Positions 53,463 to 61,779 of a DNA stretch of 64,000 bases are shown here, one piece after another. The number at the start of each line of letters is the position of its first letter. Position 1 is the first letter of the stretch. Under the pieces are notes generated by a model. It was not told the DNA's origin, did no database searches, and saw nothing but the letters and a program-made list of their open reading frames with translations. Both the position numbers and the translations under genes were made by a program. Location of the stretch: contig NZ_FOQD01000005.1 in assembly GCF_900113665.1 (NCBI RefSeq), positions 248,001-312,000 on the forward strand. Direction: 5' to 3'. Origin of the DNA: Planctomicrobium piriforme. GTDB taxonomy: Bacteria > Planctomycetota > Planctomycetia > Planctomycetales > Planctomycetaceae.

Positions 53463-54173
53463 TCAGCCTGTTGTCAGCGGAGTCGATCGAGTGACTTCGT
53501 CTGCACGACTCGTCTTATTCATGCAGCGCGGCGCCGTGACGCCCATCGAAACGTAGATGCCAATCAATTCTTCCAAGGTACACTCGGCCGGCTTGACCCA
53601 TTCCTGCCGGATACAGACGAGCGCCCCTCCAAAGGGGACCGGCGCGGTCGGCAGGATGACGACGTGATACGCGTGGCCGCCGAAATGGACGAGCTCTGAC
53701 GTCGGCATCAATGCCGGCGTTCCCACTCCCAGGCCATCGCCGAAGAAGCACATCACGGGGGTCATCGACTGGAACGACTCGGGCTTGCGCTCGAACATGC
53801 TGGTGACATGCTTCGACGCATCGTACACCGTCCCGATGGCAGGCACGCGGCAGATGGCCTGATCCATTGTCCGCCGCCAGCCGATGCCGGCGCCGTTCTC
53901 GGTGAGCACTCCCAGCCCGTAGACCGCAAGCAAGACGCCGACGACGCCAATCAAATATGCAGTCGTTTCACAGGCCGCAACTGACATCCCGATCGACACC
54001 AGGACGTTGCCGAAGGGGCTGCCTGGTCCGACCAGATCGTGAAAAAACTTCACCACCCAGGCCAGGACGAGGAACGTCAGCGCGAGCGGCAGGATCCCGA
54101 TGACGCCGGTCAGAAAAGTGACGCCGATCCGCTGGGAGCGGCTGCCAGCATCGTCCGCTTGTTGCACGGTCAT
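53463..54173 (-). CDS. DUF502 family membrane protein
   Basis: 236 residues from the ATG at 54173. Family signs are TFLTGVIGILPLALTFLVLAWVV (first helix), a second helix (CETTAYLIGVVGVLLAVYGLGVL), IPAIGTVYDASKHVTSM-like RVPAIGTVYDASKHVTSMF and FGGHAYHVVILPTAPVPFGGALVCI followed by CTLEELIGIYVSMGV. DUF502 proteins are widespread membrane proteins without an agreed function. Confidence 0.88.
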   Translation of the reverse strand: MTVQQADDAGSRSQRIGVTFLTGVIGILPLALTFLVLAWVVKFFHDLVGPGSPFGNVLVSIGMSVAACETTAYLIGVVGVLLAVYGLGVLTENGAGIGWRRTMDQAICRVPAIGTVYDASKHVTSMFERKPESFQSMTPVMCFFGDGLGVGTPALMPTSELVHFGGHAYHVVILPTAPVPFGGALVCIRQEWVKPAECTLEELIGIYVSMGVTAPRCMNKTSRADEVTRSTPLTTG

Positions 54174-54414
54174 GTCGATCAATTGAAAAAACTCAGATCC
54201 ACATCGCTTTCTCGACCGATTGGTCGATGCGGAAAAGCGTGTTCGCCTGACGCGGATCATACCATGCCCCGATGAATCCAGAAGCGAGCGCCGGGGAAAT
54301 GTCGATGCACTGAGGACGCATCATTGAGGCAGACGTTGCTGACGCAGCGGGACTCAGTTAGAACCATCCGGTTTGAGATGAAACTCCCTCTCGCATCCCA
54401 GCCTGGAGCATTTG

Positions 54415-56097
54415 ATGGATTGGGTGCAAATCTACGACCCGTTCGGCTCGCCGTTCTGGTCGACTCTGATGGCGATGCTGCCAACCGTCGCGCTGCTCGG
54501 GCTGTTGACGGCGGGATTCGCTGCTCCGCGATCGGCACTGCTGGGCCTGTTGACCGCGTTGGGCGTTGCGATCTGGGGATACGGGATGCCTGCCTCGGCG
54601 GCGCTGGCGGCTACTTTCTATGGCGCGGTGTTTGGCTTGCTCCCCATCGGCTGGATCGTCGTGGCGGCGGTGTTTTTGTTTCATCTGACCGTCAAGACCG
54701 GGCAGTTCGAAGTGGTGAAACATTCGGTGGCCGCACTCTCGCCGGATCGTCGGGTACAGGCGTTGTTGATCGCCTTCTGCTTTGGAACCTTCATCGAGGG
54801 GGCGGCAGGCTTCGGCACGCCGGTCGCCATCTGTGCGGCACTGATGATCGGCCTCGGCTTCTCGCCGCTCTATGCCGCAGGGCTGGCGTTGATCGCCAAT
54901 ACCTCGCCGGTCGCTTTTGGCGCGCTGGGAACGCCGATCATCACACTGGCCAAGGTCTCTGGTCTGGATGAGATGGCGCTCAGTCAGATGGCGGGGCGGC
55001 AACTTCCGTTCTTTTCTCTCATTGTGCCGGCCTGGCTGGTGGCGACGATGTCAGGCTGGCGGGGCGTGGTCGGTTGCTGGCCGGCGATTGTGGTCTGCGG
55101 GGGCACGTTCGCCGCGCTGCAGTTTGTGATCTCCAACTTTCACGGCCCGGCCCTGGTGGACGTGGTAGGAGGTCTGGGATCGATGGTCGCACTGGCCGTG
55201 TTGCTACGCTTCTGGCAACCGCCGGTGCTCTGGCGCTTTCCCGATGAACCGGCCGAAAGCACCGCTGCCGCTCAGACTTTCACTCGTCGGCAAGTGATGA
55301 CCGCATGGATGCCCTGGATCTTTCTCTCGCTGTTTGTGTTTCTGTGGGGCTGGCCGCCGATCAAGACGGCACTCAACGGCGGCACCAGCGACAAGCCGAA
55401 TGTGCTGGCGGGCTACACGAAGTGGTCGTTCCCCATGCCGGGGCTGCATCAGCGAATTTATCGCACGGCGCCGGTCGCTCCGGTGCCTGTCGGATCAGAT
55501 CGAGCCGCGGAAAGTGAAAAGGCAATTCTGGAAATCCCCTGGTTAGGAACCACCGGAACTGGCATCTTCCTCGCCGCCATCCTCACCGGGCTCTGGCTGC
55601 GAATTCCAGTGAAGGAGTTCATCGCCCAGTTTCGTCGTACGCTGTGGGAGATGCGCTGGGCGCTGTTCACCATTGCCGCGATGCTGGCCCTGGCGTTTAC
55701 CACCAAATACAGCGGAGCCGACGCGACGCTGGGACTGGCGTTCACTCACACAGGTGCCCTTTACCCGTTCTTCGCTCCCCTGTTAGGTTGGCTGGGAGTC
55801 GCCCTGACCGGCAGCGATACCAGTTCCAACGCCCTCTTCGGCAGCCTGCAACGGATCACCGCGGAACAGTTAGGTCTGAATCCCATCCTGATCGTCGCTT
55901 CGAACAGCACCGGCGGCGTGATGGGCAAAATGATCGACGCCCAAAGCATCGTCGTCGCCGCAGTCGCGACCGAACAAACCGGCGGCGAAGGGCAGATCCT
56001 GCGCTTCGTCTTTCTGCACAGCGTGGTCCTGGCCGTGCTGGTCGGGGCCCTGACACTGGCTCAGGCGTATGTTCTCACTTGGATGATTCCGGGGTGA
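54415..56097 (+). CDS. lctP: L-lactate permease
   Basis: 560 residues from the ATG at 54415 (GGAG seven bases upstream). At least 12 hydrophobic helices. LctP family motifs are FGTFIEGAAGFGTPVAICAALM, ANTSPVAFGALGTPIITLAKVSG, GSDTSSNALFGSLQ and VASNSTGGVMGKMIDAQSIVVA. The protein is a proton-coupled importer of lactate, possibly glycolate. No lactate-oxidation genes are in the window, so the local context adds nothing. Confidence 0.95.
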   Translation: MDWVQIYDPFGSPFWSTLMAMLPTVALLGLLTAGFAAPRSALLGLLTALGVAIWGYGMPASAALAATFYGAVFGLLPIGWIVVAAVFLFHLTVKTGQFEVVKHSVAALSPDRRVQALLIAFCFGTFIEGAAGFGTPVAICAALMIGLGFSPLYAAGLALIANTSPVAFGALGTPIITLAKVSGLDEMALSQMAGRQLPFFSLIVPAWLVATMSGWRGVVGCWPAIVVCGGTFAALQFVISNFHGPALVDVVGGLGSMVALAVLLRFWQPPVLWRFPDEPAESTAAAQTFTRRQVMTAWMPWIFLSLFVFLWGWPPIKTALNGGTSDKPNVLAGYTKWSFPMPGLHQRIYRTAPVAPVPVGSDRAAESEKAILEIPWLGTTGTGIFLAAILTGLWLRIPVKEFIAQFRRTLWEMRWALFTIAAMLALAFTTKYSGADATLGLAFTHTGALYPFFAPLLGWLGVALTGSDTSSNALFGSLQRITAEQLGLNPILIVASNSTGGVMGKMIDAQSIVVAAVATEQTGGEGQILRFVFLHSVVLAVLVGALTLAQAYVLTWMIPG

Positions 56098-56114
56098 GCA
56101 AAGAATCGAACGTA

Positions 56115-56678
56115 CTACGCGCCCATGCAAATGAACTTCTCGGGTTCAGCAATCTCCGGTGAGATTTTCAGCTCAACAAGAGGAAACAGGCCTTCGATAG
56201 AACTAGCGATCTCTTTCATGACCTTGGCATTCGCTGGCCAGGCAGGTGGAAAGTTTTGTTGCCAACGTGAATCGCTTTTAAACATTCCATCATACCAGCC
56301 ACGATACTGCCTTATTTCCTGTTCGTTCGGTAAGACCTCTCCAACGATCGATTTATCAACACGAAAGTACACCCGTAGTTGCCCAAATTCATCATCCGAA
56401 AACGAGACTGACAAATCCTTTCCGCTGAGTGGTGAAAATGAAACATATCTCGAAAGGCTTCGGCTTCTGAAATTCGTTCCCATCGAATCATATCTTCGAT
56501 TCCGAACGGCCATCCCCATTTCTTCGGGATCTAATACAGCCTTGAGTTGACGGCGTGCCACACAATGAAGTGACGAACTCCACGCTTCATCAATTACGAG
56601 TTGAATTCGTTCGGCGATGGTACGAGTGTTTCGCTCTGTAAATTCCACGTGCCATTTCGTCCAAATCGAAATTGCCAT
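56115..56678 (-). CDS. Hypothetical protein, member of a tandem paralogous pair (A)
   Basis: Not recognised. 187 residues from the ATG at 56678, which has AGAAGGAAC upstream. It shares several blocks with the preceding gene: SRYVSFSPLSGKDLSVSFSDDE, WPANAKVM.EIASSIEGLFPLVEL and ISPEIAEPEKF. There is no signal peptide, no membrane segment and no recognisable catalytic motif; the protein is acidic-aromatic and probably cytosolic. G+C content is lower than that of the neighbours. The pair resembles polymorphic-toxin immunity or DUF-type proteins in size and style only. Confidence 0.6.
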   Translation of the reverse strand: MAISIWTKWHVEFTERNTRTIAERIQLVIDEAWSSSLHCVARRQLKAVLDPEEMGMAVRNRRYDSMGTNFRSRSLSRYVSFSPLSGKDLSVSFSDDEFGQLRVYFRVDKSIVGEVLPNEQEIRQYRGWYDGMFKSDSRWQQNFPPAWPANAKVMKEIASSIEGLFPLVELKISPEIAEPEKFICMGA

Positions 56679-56782
56679 CGCGATGTTCCTTCTCGAAAAG
56701 AGTCCCAAGAGGTTCGCTGCAAGGTTTTCATTGCCGGCGAGTCGTTGAATTCTTGCGAACGCCAAAGCATCCACGACAAGGG

Positions 56783-57391
56783 TCACTCTTTGAAATAGTG
56801 ATTCAATGCCGAATACTCCAGCGACGCATAACGTTCGGGCTCTGCGATTTGGGGATCGATTTGCAGTTCCAGGAGTGGAAATAGTTCTCGTACAGCGCTG
56901 ACCATTTTAAGAAGTACTCGAGCGTTGTCGGGCCAAACTGGTCGAAAATAAGGTTCCCAGAAAATGTCGACATCTTCATCGAGATCCTGAAACTCAATGC
57001 CTCGGTAATTTTCTGCATAGTCGTCGATTGGGACTCCTTCCACGACGGGCCAAGAACGGCCGCCGGCCGAGATGGAAAGGCGAAGGTTGTCACTTTCATA
57101 GGAGGAAAAAGTGATATCCGAAATCTTGGAGCTGAGCGGAGAATAGGAACAATATCTAGAAAGGCATGGGCAGAGATGCGGAAGATGCGGATAGTCCCAT
57201 TTCCTATTTCTCACACACTCAATAATTTCCGAAGGAATCAGCCGACGGCGTGTGTCGCGAGAAGTCACGCAACGCTCCGCCATCTCCCATTCTTTGTCGA
57301 CAACATCTTGGAGAGTGCACGCGATTTTCTCGATATCGTCCTCTCTAAAGGGGGCGGCCCATTTCAGATTTATATACAGGGGCAAAGACAT
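56783..57391 (-). CDS. Hypothetical protein, member of a tandem paralogous pair (B)
   Basis: Not recognised. 202 residues, ATG at 57391. Paralogous to the downstream gene: SRYCSYSPLSSKISDITFSSYE, WPDNARVLLKMVSAVRELFPLLEL and IDPQIAEPERY align without gaps. The N-terminus LPLYINLKWAAPFREDDIEKIACTLQ may correspond to AISIWTKWHVEFTERNTRTIAERIQ of the partner. A+T-richer than the flanking genes, so recent acquisition is possible. No functional clue. Confidence 0.6.
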   Translation of the reverse strand: MSLPLYINLKWAAPFREDDIEKIACTLQDVVDKEWEMAERCVTSRDTRRRLIPSEIIECVRNRKWDYPHLPHLCPCLSRYCSYSPLSSKISDITFSSYESDNLRLSISAGGRSWPVVEGVPIDDYAENYRGIEFQDLDEDVDIFWEPYFRPVWPDNARVLLKMVSAVRELFPLLELQIDPQIAEPERYASLEYSALNHYFKE

Positions 57392-57436
57392 AAGTAACCC
57401 TTTCTAAAGACCTGAGACCATCCGCCATTGGAAAAC

Positions 57437-58987
57437 TTAGAGCCCCTCGTTTTGCGAAATCTCAAACCGGCAGTTCGCCCACTGCCCGAAATTCTCTTCA
57501 ACCTTAATCGTCAGTGACGTCAGGTTGCTCGTGTCGAAGCGTTTCAGGGCTTCGGTGCCGATCCATTCGGCGATCAGTTCGACCGTGGTCTGCTTGATCG
57601 GCAGCAGAATGCATTCTTCGCGGGGGAAGACCCAGCGGCGGTCGGTGTAGCGGACTTCGATTTCTCGCTCCTGCATGTCGACGATGATCTCCGGGTGCTG
57701 CAGCGGGAGCAGCATGCGGTGGTCGAGTTGGTCGCAGACTCGTTGCAGTTCGTCGCGGAGGGCGATGAAGTCGAAGACATAGCCGTTGGCGTCGAGCGTC
57801 CCTTCCACCTGTGCGGCGAGGCGGAAGTTGTGCCCGTGCAGGCGTTCGCAGAAGTTGCCAATCGTGATGAAGTGGCCGGCCGAGAAGACGAGATGGTCTT
57901 TGGTGACGTCGACGGAGAAGGTGCGATTCATGGGAGAGTCCAGTGTCGAGTGCGATTCATTGTCCCGGACGCTGGGAGCGTCCGGGACAATCTTGGGTGG
58001 CGTCCATAGGTGATCGCGGATGACGGCAAACAGAATGGCGGCGATCAGGTCGGCGGTGGTGCCGGGGTTGCGGCGGTGGCCGTTGGCCCGAAGCCAATTG
58101 TCGAATCGAACGATCAGTTCTTGACCGGGCTGACTGGGCCAGCCGGCGTTGAGAACCTCTTTTGCCAGTTGCTGCGACTGCTTGGCGTCGTCCTGTCCGC
58201 ATTTGCGTGCGATCAGCGAATCAGGTTCACGGGCCATGATATCGAGTTGCGTGCCGATGACGGCGGTTTCCCAGTCTTGCATCCTCTTAGAAACTGACTT
58301 CAAAGCGAATTGGGACTCACCGGGCTGACTGAGACGTTGGCTTGTCGAATGACAATTCGGCCCCTCACCCCTAGCCCCTCTCCCCTGAGTACAGGGGAGA
58401 GGGGAGTCGGACGACAGTCTCTCAATCCACTGGAGAAACGTCTGTCGGCCCCAGGTCAGGACGTCTTGAAAGCCGTTGGCGTATTGCCTGGCAACCAGAT
58501 CCCGTTCCGCGGCGAGGGTCATGGCTTCGATCAGTGAGAGCTGCGGAGCCTGTGAGACATCATGCTCGTTCACCTCGCCGAGGCCGCCAGGCTGCGTTTC
58601 GCGAATCGCGGCATATACGTCGGTCGCGTCTCGTTCATTCAATGAGCGCAGTACGTCCTGAATGCCTGATTCGCATTTGACGCCAACTGGCACTGCCGCG
58701 AGTGGGGCGAGGAGCAGGATCATGCCGAGATTGGTGTTCGTTCCCACTGCTTGCCGCGTGGCCTGAACTGCGAGCAGGATGCTGCGTCCCACTCCGATGG
58801 TGCTGGCCTGTGCGATCACCGGCGCGATCACCTCGGCGGAACGGACGAAATCGTGGAACGTCACATCGTGAAAAGCAGCCTGCGGATGCACATTTCCCGG
58901 CTTCCTGGCGGCACATTCGAGAATGCACGCGGTCCGCACCTGATCGGCGAGCGTGTCGGTTGCCAGTGAAATCGTGTCGCACGGCAT
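57437..58987 (-). CDS. CitG-like (triphosphoribosyl-dephospho-CoA synthase) / 6-pyruvoyl-tetrahydropterin synthase open frame
   Basis: 516 residues in one frame. Residues 1 to about 335 match the CitG/MdcB family: ECAARKPGNVHP, GTNTNLGMILLLAPLA, GVKCESGIQ and the terminal RRNPGTTADLIAAILFAV. Residues 353-516 are a PTPS-like protein: FSVDVTKDHLVFSAGHF, NFCERLHGHNF (zinc His and catalytic Cys) and a final VEENFGQWANCRFEI. Both families are reported in tetrahydromethanopterin-linked C1 gene sets. Residues 191-209 are the translation of a CCCTCACCCC element, and the linker (about 335-352) is the translation of a palindrome plus heptamers. So this may be two genes whose gap lost its stop; an ATG at 57931 could start PTPS independently. 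Confidence 0.8.
   Translation of the reverse strand: MPCDTISLATDTLADQVRTACILECAARKPGNVHPQAAFHDVTFHDFVRSAEVIAPVIAQASTIGVGRSILLAVQATRQAVGTNTNLGMILLLAPLAAVPVGVKCESGIQDVLRSLNERDATDVYAAIRETQPGGLGEVNEHDVSQAPQLSLIEAMTLAAERDLVARQYANGFQDVLTWGRQTFLQWIERLSSDSPLPCTQGRGARGEGPNCHSTSQRLSQPGESQFALKSVSKRMQDWETAVIGTQLDIMAREPDSLIARKCGQDDAKQSQQLAKEVLNAGWPSQPGQELIVRFDNWLRANGHRRNPGTTADLIAAILFAVIRDHLWTPPKIVPDAPSVRDNESHSTLDSPMNRTFSVDVTKDHLVFSAGHFITIGNFCERLHGHNFRLAAQVEGTLDANGYVFDFIALRDELQRVCDQLDHRMLLPLQHPEIIVDMQEREIEVRYTDRRWVFPREECILLPIKQTTVELIAEWIGTEALKRFDTSNLTSLTIKVEENFGQWANCRFEISQNEGL
57959..57991. repeat. Perfect palindrome ATTGTCCCGGACGCT-GGG-AGCGTCCGGGACAAT arms
   Basis: Fifteen-base perfect arms with a three-base loop, located in the linker between the CitG-like and PTPS-like parts. 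The same arms, split by 50 bp, occur at 27485-27564. Confidence 0.85.
58360..58410. repeat. CCCTCACCCC-type element inside the CitG-like coding region
   Basis: CCCCTCACCCCTAG leads into a perfect 13-bp stem CCCCTCTCCCCTG-AGTA-CAGGGGAGAGGGG (58375-58404). It is read in frame as part of the CitG-like protein (SPLPCTQGRGARGEG). Confidence 0.85.
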
Positions 58988-58991
58988 GATG

Positions 58992-59030
58992 TGCTGAGGG
59001 GAGAGGGAATAGGGGACAGGGAAGAGGGAG
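58992..59030. repeat. Heptamer array (AGGGGAC family)
   Basis: AGGGAAT/AGGGGAC/AGGGAAG/AGGGAGC units between the 4Fe-4S gene and the CitG-like gene, close to the CitG start codon on the minus strand. Confidence 0.7.
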
Positions 59031-59068
59031 CCCTCGTCGTGAGAGGTTCGAAATCAAAAAGCTCTTAC

Positions 59069-60094
59069 TTAAAGGCTCAGCGCGTCCAGGTCGTCCATCA
59101 GTGCATCGAGGTCGTCGCGAGGTTTGTCCGAGCGGCCGGTTTGGCGTTTTGGGATCCCGATGGCCATTCCGACCGCGTCACGGCCGTCGCGAACCAGTTC
59201 GGTATCCCGTTCCGCCACTGCCAACTCCAGGGCATTCTTGCCTGTCCCGCCGAACAGCAACGAAAGGTCAATCTTCAGACCTGCGATTTCACCGTCCGCG
59301 CCCGCAATGGCCGGCGTCTTGTGCTGCGGGAAGATGATCGCGTTCTCAGGGCAGACGCGGCTGCAGGCCGGGCACCCTTTTTTGCAGTTGTCCTGCGCCT
59401 CGACCAGAATCCGGTCGAGCGTGTCGACGCCGTACACGCCGAACAAACAGAAATCGATACACTCCATGCAGTTCGTGCAACGGCTGTAATCGATAACCGG
59501 ATACCACCGTCGCTTCGGCGGCGCTTCGTCCTGCGGAGAGGGGAGCGACACGAGCTCGTTACTGGGCTGCGGCGCGAGGTATCGTTTGAGCTGATCCGCC
59601 TGCGGCTGCCCGCCGATCCACGATGTCAGTTCGACGAGATTTTGCGAACTCGATTCCGCGATGCGGTGAATCTCTTCCAGGTACGGTTCCGGCTGCGCGT
59701 GCAGTCGCAGGTCGATGCAGTAGATGAACCGGTTTGGAATGTCCCCTGCCGGAACCGCATCGATGGCCGGCGCGGCGTCTTCGAGTTCCTCGTCTTCTTC
59801 GTTCTCTTCCTTCAGCAGCGTGAAGCCTTCGCGTCCCCGAAACCCTTGCCGGTCGAGTACCCAGCGTGCTGCCCGGGGATAGAGCCAGGAGAGGACAACG
59901 ACGTCGCCGGGAATCGATCGCAGGAACAGCAGTCCGGTGTGATCGGCTGCCATGTCGTACAGGTGCGGCACCAGCGAGACTTCGGCATCGCTCCCGACCA
60001 TCAACCGCATCGCCAACTCTTCCTCGAGCTTGCGCTGCGCAGGGTTCTTGCTTTGACCCTGAGAGATGACCACGGTGAGTTTTTTGCCAGCCAT
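59069..60094 (-). CDS. Protein with two 4Fe-4S cluster motifs
   Basis: 341 residues. Residues 1-125 form an alpha/beta domain (KKLTVVISQGQSKNPAQRKLEEEL; GDVVVLSWLYPRAARWVLDR). A ferredoxin-like module follows with C206-x2-C209-x2-C212-x3-C216 and C237-x3-C241-x2-C244-x3-C248, enough for two [4Fe-4S] clusters. The C-terminus is acidic (DDLDALMDDLDALSL). It should carry electrons or assemble with a redox enzyme. It sits between the GcvH-like and CitG-like genes. No named family is recognised. Confidence 0.8.
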   Translation of the reverse strand: MAGKKLTVVISQGQSKNPAQRKLEEELAMRLMVGSDAEVSLVPHLYDMAADHTGLLFLRSIPGDVVVLSWLYPRAARWVLDRQGFRGREGFTLLKEENEEDEELEDAAPAIDAVPAGDIPNRFIYCIDLRLHAQPEPYLEEIHRIAESSSQNLVELTSWIGGQPQADQLKRYLAPQPSNELVSLPSPQDEAPPKRRWYPVIDYSRCTNCMECIDFCLFGVYGVDTLDRILVEAQDNCKKGCPACSRVCPENAIIFPQHKTPAIAGADGEIAGLKIDLSLLFGGTGKNALELAVAERDTELVRDGRDAVGMAIGIPKRQTGRSDKPRDDLDALMDDLDALSL

Positions 60095-60099
60095 GGATG

Positions 60100-60182
60100 G
60101 GAAGGGTTGATGGTTGAAGGTTTATGGTTGAAGGCAGGAACATTGCAGGCCTTAAACCTTCAACGCCTCAACCTTCAACCCC
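60100..60182. repeat. Heptamer inverted repeat (GGTTGAA family)
   Basis: Left arm GGTTGAT/GGTTGAA/GGTTTAT/GGTTGAA (60104-60134) and right arm TTAAACC/TTCAACG/CCTCAACC/TTCAACC (60151-60181). The same words continue to 60225, where GGTTGAC supplies the stop codon of the GcvH-like gene on the minus strand. Confidence 0.8.
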
Positions 60183-60221
60183 GACATCATCGTCGCCCGT
60201 TGGTTGTGCGGTCAACCATCG

Positions 60222-60695
60222 TCAACCTTCGTTGATCTGGCCTTTGATCATTCGCTGGGTTTCATCCCACTTCGTGCCCAGGTATTGCACATATTCTTCC
60301 GGCGACATGAACAGCGCGTCGGTTTCGAAATTGTAGAGCCAGCCCAGCCCGTAGCCGTCGGTGTTGATGGTGCTCGGGTCGTCGAGCAGCACGCTATTGA
60401 AGTCGAGCAGCCGGCCATCAGCAGGTGGATAGAGACTCGAAACTGCTTTCGAGCTTTCGACCTGACCGATTTCCTGCTTCAGCTTCACCGGCGTGTGCGG
60501 GTCGATTGTCCAGTCGAGAAAGAAGACGTCCTGCAGTAGCCGCACGGAGAACGCAGTCAGGCCCACGCGAAAGCCGCCTGGTCCTTCCTGCACCCAGTGA
60601 TGGTTTTTGGCATACATCCGGTCGCGCGGCACCCGGGCGGGATATTCGCCCATCATGAATACCAGCGCGTCGTCGGCAGGGGATCGCTCAGCCAT
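60222..60695 (-). CDS. Glycine cleavage system H-like (lipoyl) protein
   Basis: 157 residues from the ATG at 60695. Lipoyl-domain features of GcvH: HHWVQEGPGGFRVGLTAFSVRLLQDV, the lipoyl-lysine motif GQVESSKAVSSLYPPADG (Lys83) and VLLDDPSTINTDGYGLGWLYNF. GcvH carries an aminomethyl group on lipoyl-lysine, but no gcvT or gcvP is nearby. The companions here are an iron-sulphur protein and acyl-chain genes. GcvH-like proteins can serve other lipoyl-dependent systems. Its stop codon lies in a heptamer array. Confidence 0.85.
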   Translation of the reverse strand: MAERSPADDALVFMMGEYPARVPRDRMYAKNHHWVQEGPGGFRVGLTAFSVRLLQDVFFLDWTIDPHTPVKLKQEIGQVESSKAVSSLYPPADGRLLDFNSVLLDDPSTINTDGYGLGWLYNFETDALFMSPEEYVQYLGTKWDETQRMIKGQINEG

Positions 60696-60779
60696 CGTCG
60701 TCCAGCAAGTCAGTGAAATCCGTCGTATCGCAGTCGTCAACCGACGACCCGTTGCCGGCACGCCCCAAAGTCCATCGCG

Positions 60780-61253
60780 CTATTTCTTGATTCCCGCATC
60801 CGCGAGAATGCCAGCCAGCCCCACTTCGACTACGTTTTTCTGGTTCACGCCTGCCGGGATGCCTGCTTCGGCTTCGCTCAGGTGGGCGAAGACAATCTCG
60901 GACTCGGCGACCAGCTCTTCGCCGCAATGCGCGGTGACGTTCACCATGCCCCCTTCATCCCGGGCTTCCAGCAGCGTGGCGGTGTAGATCAACTGGTCCC
61001 CCGGCCGCGCCGGCCGGTGCGAGACGAACTTGGGCACCTTGGCGAGAAACACCAGATGCTTGAACTGGTGCGTTTCTCCCAGCAGGATGCCGCCGGTCTG
61101 GGCCATCCCCTCCATGATCAGGGAACAGGGCATCACCGGGAAGCCGGGGAAGTGATCGTGCAGATGCTCTTCGGCCAGCGAAACATTCTTCACCGCCTTT
61201 GCCTGCTTGCCGCTTTCGAATTCGATAAAGCGATCGATCCAGAACCACCGCAT
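60780..61253 (-). CDS. FabZ-like hotdog dehydratase
   Basis: 157 residues. Hotdog-fold protein with the dehydratase motif LHDHFPGFPVMPCSLIMEGMAQ; the active-site pair is His34 and Glu48. The usual PGVL after the His loop is PCSL, a small departure. FabZ removes water from 3-hydroxyacyl-ACP in fatty acid synthesis. With the ACP, FabG and second dehydratase downstream and upstream it forms an acyl-chain cluster. Confidence 0.85.
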   Translation of the reverse strand: MRWFWIDRFIEFESGKQAKAVKNVSLAEEHLHDHFPGFPVMPCSLIMEGMAQTGGILLGETHQFKHLVFLAKVPKFVSHRPARPGDQLIYTATLLEARDEGGMVNVTAHCGEELVAESEIVFAHLSEAEAGIPAGVNQKNVVEVGLAGILADAGIKK

Positions 61254-61392
61254 AATTCAGTCCCGCCCTTGCCTGCGCGAAAGGAAATTTCTCAGAAAAC
61301 GACGCGGAATCAAGCTGCCATACAAACGCCGTTAGCCGCACAGTTGGCTGTGCGGCTCATGGCGGCAGTTGATTCTCGTCGGCAGCGACAGC

Positions 61393-61779
61393 TTACTTCA
61401 GCTTGCTGGCCACGAACTTGCAGATCATGTCCACGGTGAACAGATCCGGAATGTTTTCGACCTTGGGATTCGCCGCCAGTTTGCTGACGTCAGCGTGCGG
61501 CATCCGGGTGCGGAGTTCTTTCAGGCCGGTTTCCGTGACCTTGCCGTCGGCGATGTAGCCTGAGTCGGCGGCGGTCAGGTTTTCGGGGAACAGTTCGCCG
61601 CGGGGAATCTTGATGTCGAACGCCTTTTCGAGGCGGAAGACGATATCCAGAAAGTCGATGGATTCCGCGCCGAGATCACCAATCAGCGTGGCTTCGGGAG
61701 TGACTTCATCATCATCAACACCCAGTGCGTCGACGAGCACTTCCCGGACGGTATCGAAGATCTCTGCTTGACTCGGCAT
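61393..61779 (-). CDS. Acyl carrier protein
   Basis: 128 residues, longer than the usual 80. The phosphopantetheine site is GDLGAESIDFLDIVFRLE (Ser40). The N-terminal 90 residues are a normal ACP; an extra 35-40 residues (from about ADSGYIADGKVTETGL) form an extension ending VDMICKFVASKLK. Such longer ACPs occur in dedicated secondary acyl clusters. It lies between two dehydratases and FabG. Confidence 0.9.
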   Translation of the reverse strand: MPSQAEIFDTVREVLVDALGVDDDEVTPEATLIGDLGAESIDFLDIVFRLEKAFDIKIPRGELFPENLTAADSGYIADGKVTETGLKELRTRMPHADVSKLAANPKVENIPDLFTVDMICKFVASKLK

